From Symbiodinium natans (taxonomy: Eukaryota; Sar; Dinophyceae; Suessiales; Symbiodiniaceae): DNA of 64,000 nucleotides. The translations under genes were made by a program, and so were the position numbers. Location: positions 33,501 to 97,500 of the forward strand of contig CAJNDS010000504.1 in NCBI GenBank assembly GCA_905221605.1. The letters run 5' to 3'. Below the pieces are notes generated by a model. That model was not told the DNA's origin. It did not search any database and saw only the letters and a list, made by a program, of their open reading frames with translations. Position 1 is the stretch's first letter; the number at the start of each line of letters is the position of its first letter. Positions 63,235 through 64,000 of this stretch are shown piece by piece.

Positions 63235-63454
63235 CTAGGATGAGGGTTTGTAAACGGTTTGGGTTTAGGGTTTAGGGTTTAGGGTCTAGGGTTTAGGGTC
63301 TAGGGTCTAGGGTCTAGGGTTTAGGGTTTAGGGTTTAGGGTTTTGGGTTTTGGGTTCAGGGTTTAAGGTTTAGGGTTTAGGGTTTAGGGTTTAGGGTTTA
63401 GTGTTTAGTGTTTAGGGTTTAGGCTTTAGGCTTTAGGGTTTAGGGTTTGGGGGA

Positions 63455-63522
63455 AAATATTCCTGAACATGATCCTCTTGAACCCAATAAGGGGAAATAT
63501 CAAATGTCCCAAGGGCCTACCT
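63455..63522. repeat. Dispersed repeat, copy 3 of 3
   Basis: ATTCCTGAACATGATCCTCT block and CAAGGGCCTACC end, closest to copy 1. Confidence 0.55.
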
Positions 63523-63826
63523 GGGTACGTTTGATTTTGTTCTTCTTCTGTTTTTGCTTCTCCCGCTCACCATCCTGCTCACATTCCTGCTCTGGCAACG
63601 CACAACCAGGCTCCATGGCGCAGAAAGCGGCACAATGGAAATCCCGACCCTTTTCAAGCCTGAACCTCACAAACCTCCTCAACCGTCCTAACCTTCGTAA
63701 GCCCTACATTTCCGAAGACCCTAGACCCTAAACCCTAAGTCCTCCTACCTTACAAGCGTAAACCAACTAAACCAAATGGTGCACTTGTTCCCCGTCAGCG
63801 GGTGCAACCCTGCACCTTAAGTGCTT

Positions 63827-63865
63827 CTACGGCTCCCAGGTTGTCTGGGCCAAGGCGTCTTGCAG
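63827..63865 (-). CDS. Small terminal exon
   Basis: Twelve codons and TAG, LQDALAQTTWEP, phase 0 after AGCTCTCAG. Confidence 0.45.
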   Translation of the reverse strand: MQDALAQTTWEP

Positions 63866-64000
63866 CTGAGAGCTTAGGGTTTAGGGTTCAAGGCTTCGGG
63901 TTTTGGGTTTCGGGATGAAGGTTTAGGTTTCAAAGGGGTTACTTTCCAAAGCAAAATCCGTCCTCAAACGTGTTGCGGCTTCGGGTTCACGGGGTTACTC

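Noticed and set aside
1-64000. The window as a chromosome end or subtelomere
   Set aside because: Telomere-like units occur on both strands, in dozens of short arrays between coding islands across 64 kb; a true end would be one long array in one orientation at the edge.

Overview
The window looks like nuclear DNA of a dinoflagellate (inference). The evidence is an Arabidopsis-type telomere motif (TTTAGGG / CCCTAAA) scattered as internal arrays through the whole 64 kb, short GC-rich coding islands separated by these arrays, genes that nearly all read in one direction (minus), frequent GC as well as GT intron starts, and a protein built of FNIP-type leucine-rich repeats. It is not a chromosome end: the arrays change strand dozens of times and run on both sides of genes. 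Nothing bacterial, no rRNA, no CRISPR array and no convincing tRNA was seen.

Layout. 0-5 kb: arrays with small minus-strand exons. 5.4-6.2 kb: a cluster of small inverted-repeat elements. 7-16.8 kb: more minus exons, including one exon module present twice in tandem (12.0/13.4 kb and 14.5/15.2 kb), plus minisatellites at 9.0 and 10.5 kb. 17-25 kb: dense exon/array alternation. 25.7-28.3 kb: a dual-specificity-phosphatase-like gene (minus, spliced). 29-31 kb: paired copies of an AT-cored inverted-repeat element around a coding exon. 31-36 kb: a 230-bp tandem duplication and a 9-bp variant array. 37-38 kb: CATA/TA microsatellites. 38.6-48 kb: further minus exons. 48.6-53.4 kb: a multi-exon leucine-rich-repeat gene (minus). 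54.1-56.1 kb: the only long uninterrupted gene, a ubiquitin-like plus FNIP-repeat protein (minus). 56.6-64 kb: more minus exons, a 22-bp minisatellite and an AT-rich 39-bp satellite.

Main point. The telomere-like arrays behave as introns. Coding islands sit where the plus strand changes from CCCTAAA (on their 3' side) to TTTAGGG (on their 5' side), so introns on the transcribed strand tend to begin GTTTAGGG... and end in a (CCCTAAA)n pyrimidine-rich stretch before AG. Several exons abut the donor directly, as in AAG|GTTTAGGG. At five places an array is bracketed by a 19-27 bp direct repeat of exon-edge sequence containing an AG, which looks like a target-site duplication made when the array was inserted. 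I read this as telomere-repeat DNA being inserted at breaks and turned into introns. Exon calls were made by eye from open frame, high GC at third codon positions and splice-like edges; boundaries and the grouping of exons into genes are provisional, and an in-frame stop at an exon end may lie in an intron if an earlier donor is used. A separate 102-bp MITE family (four copies) has inverted ends and 4-bp target duplications at every copy.
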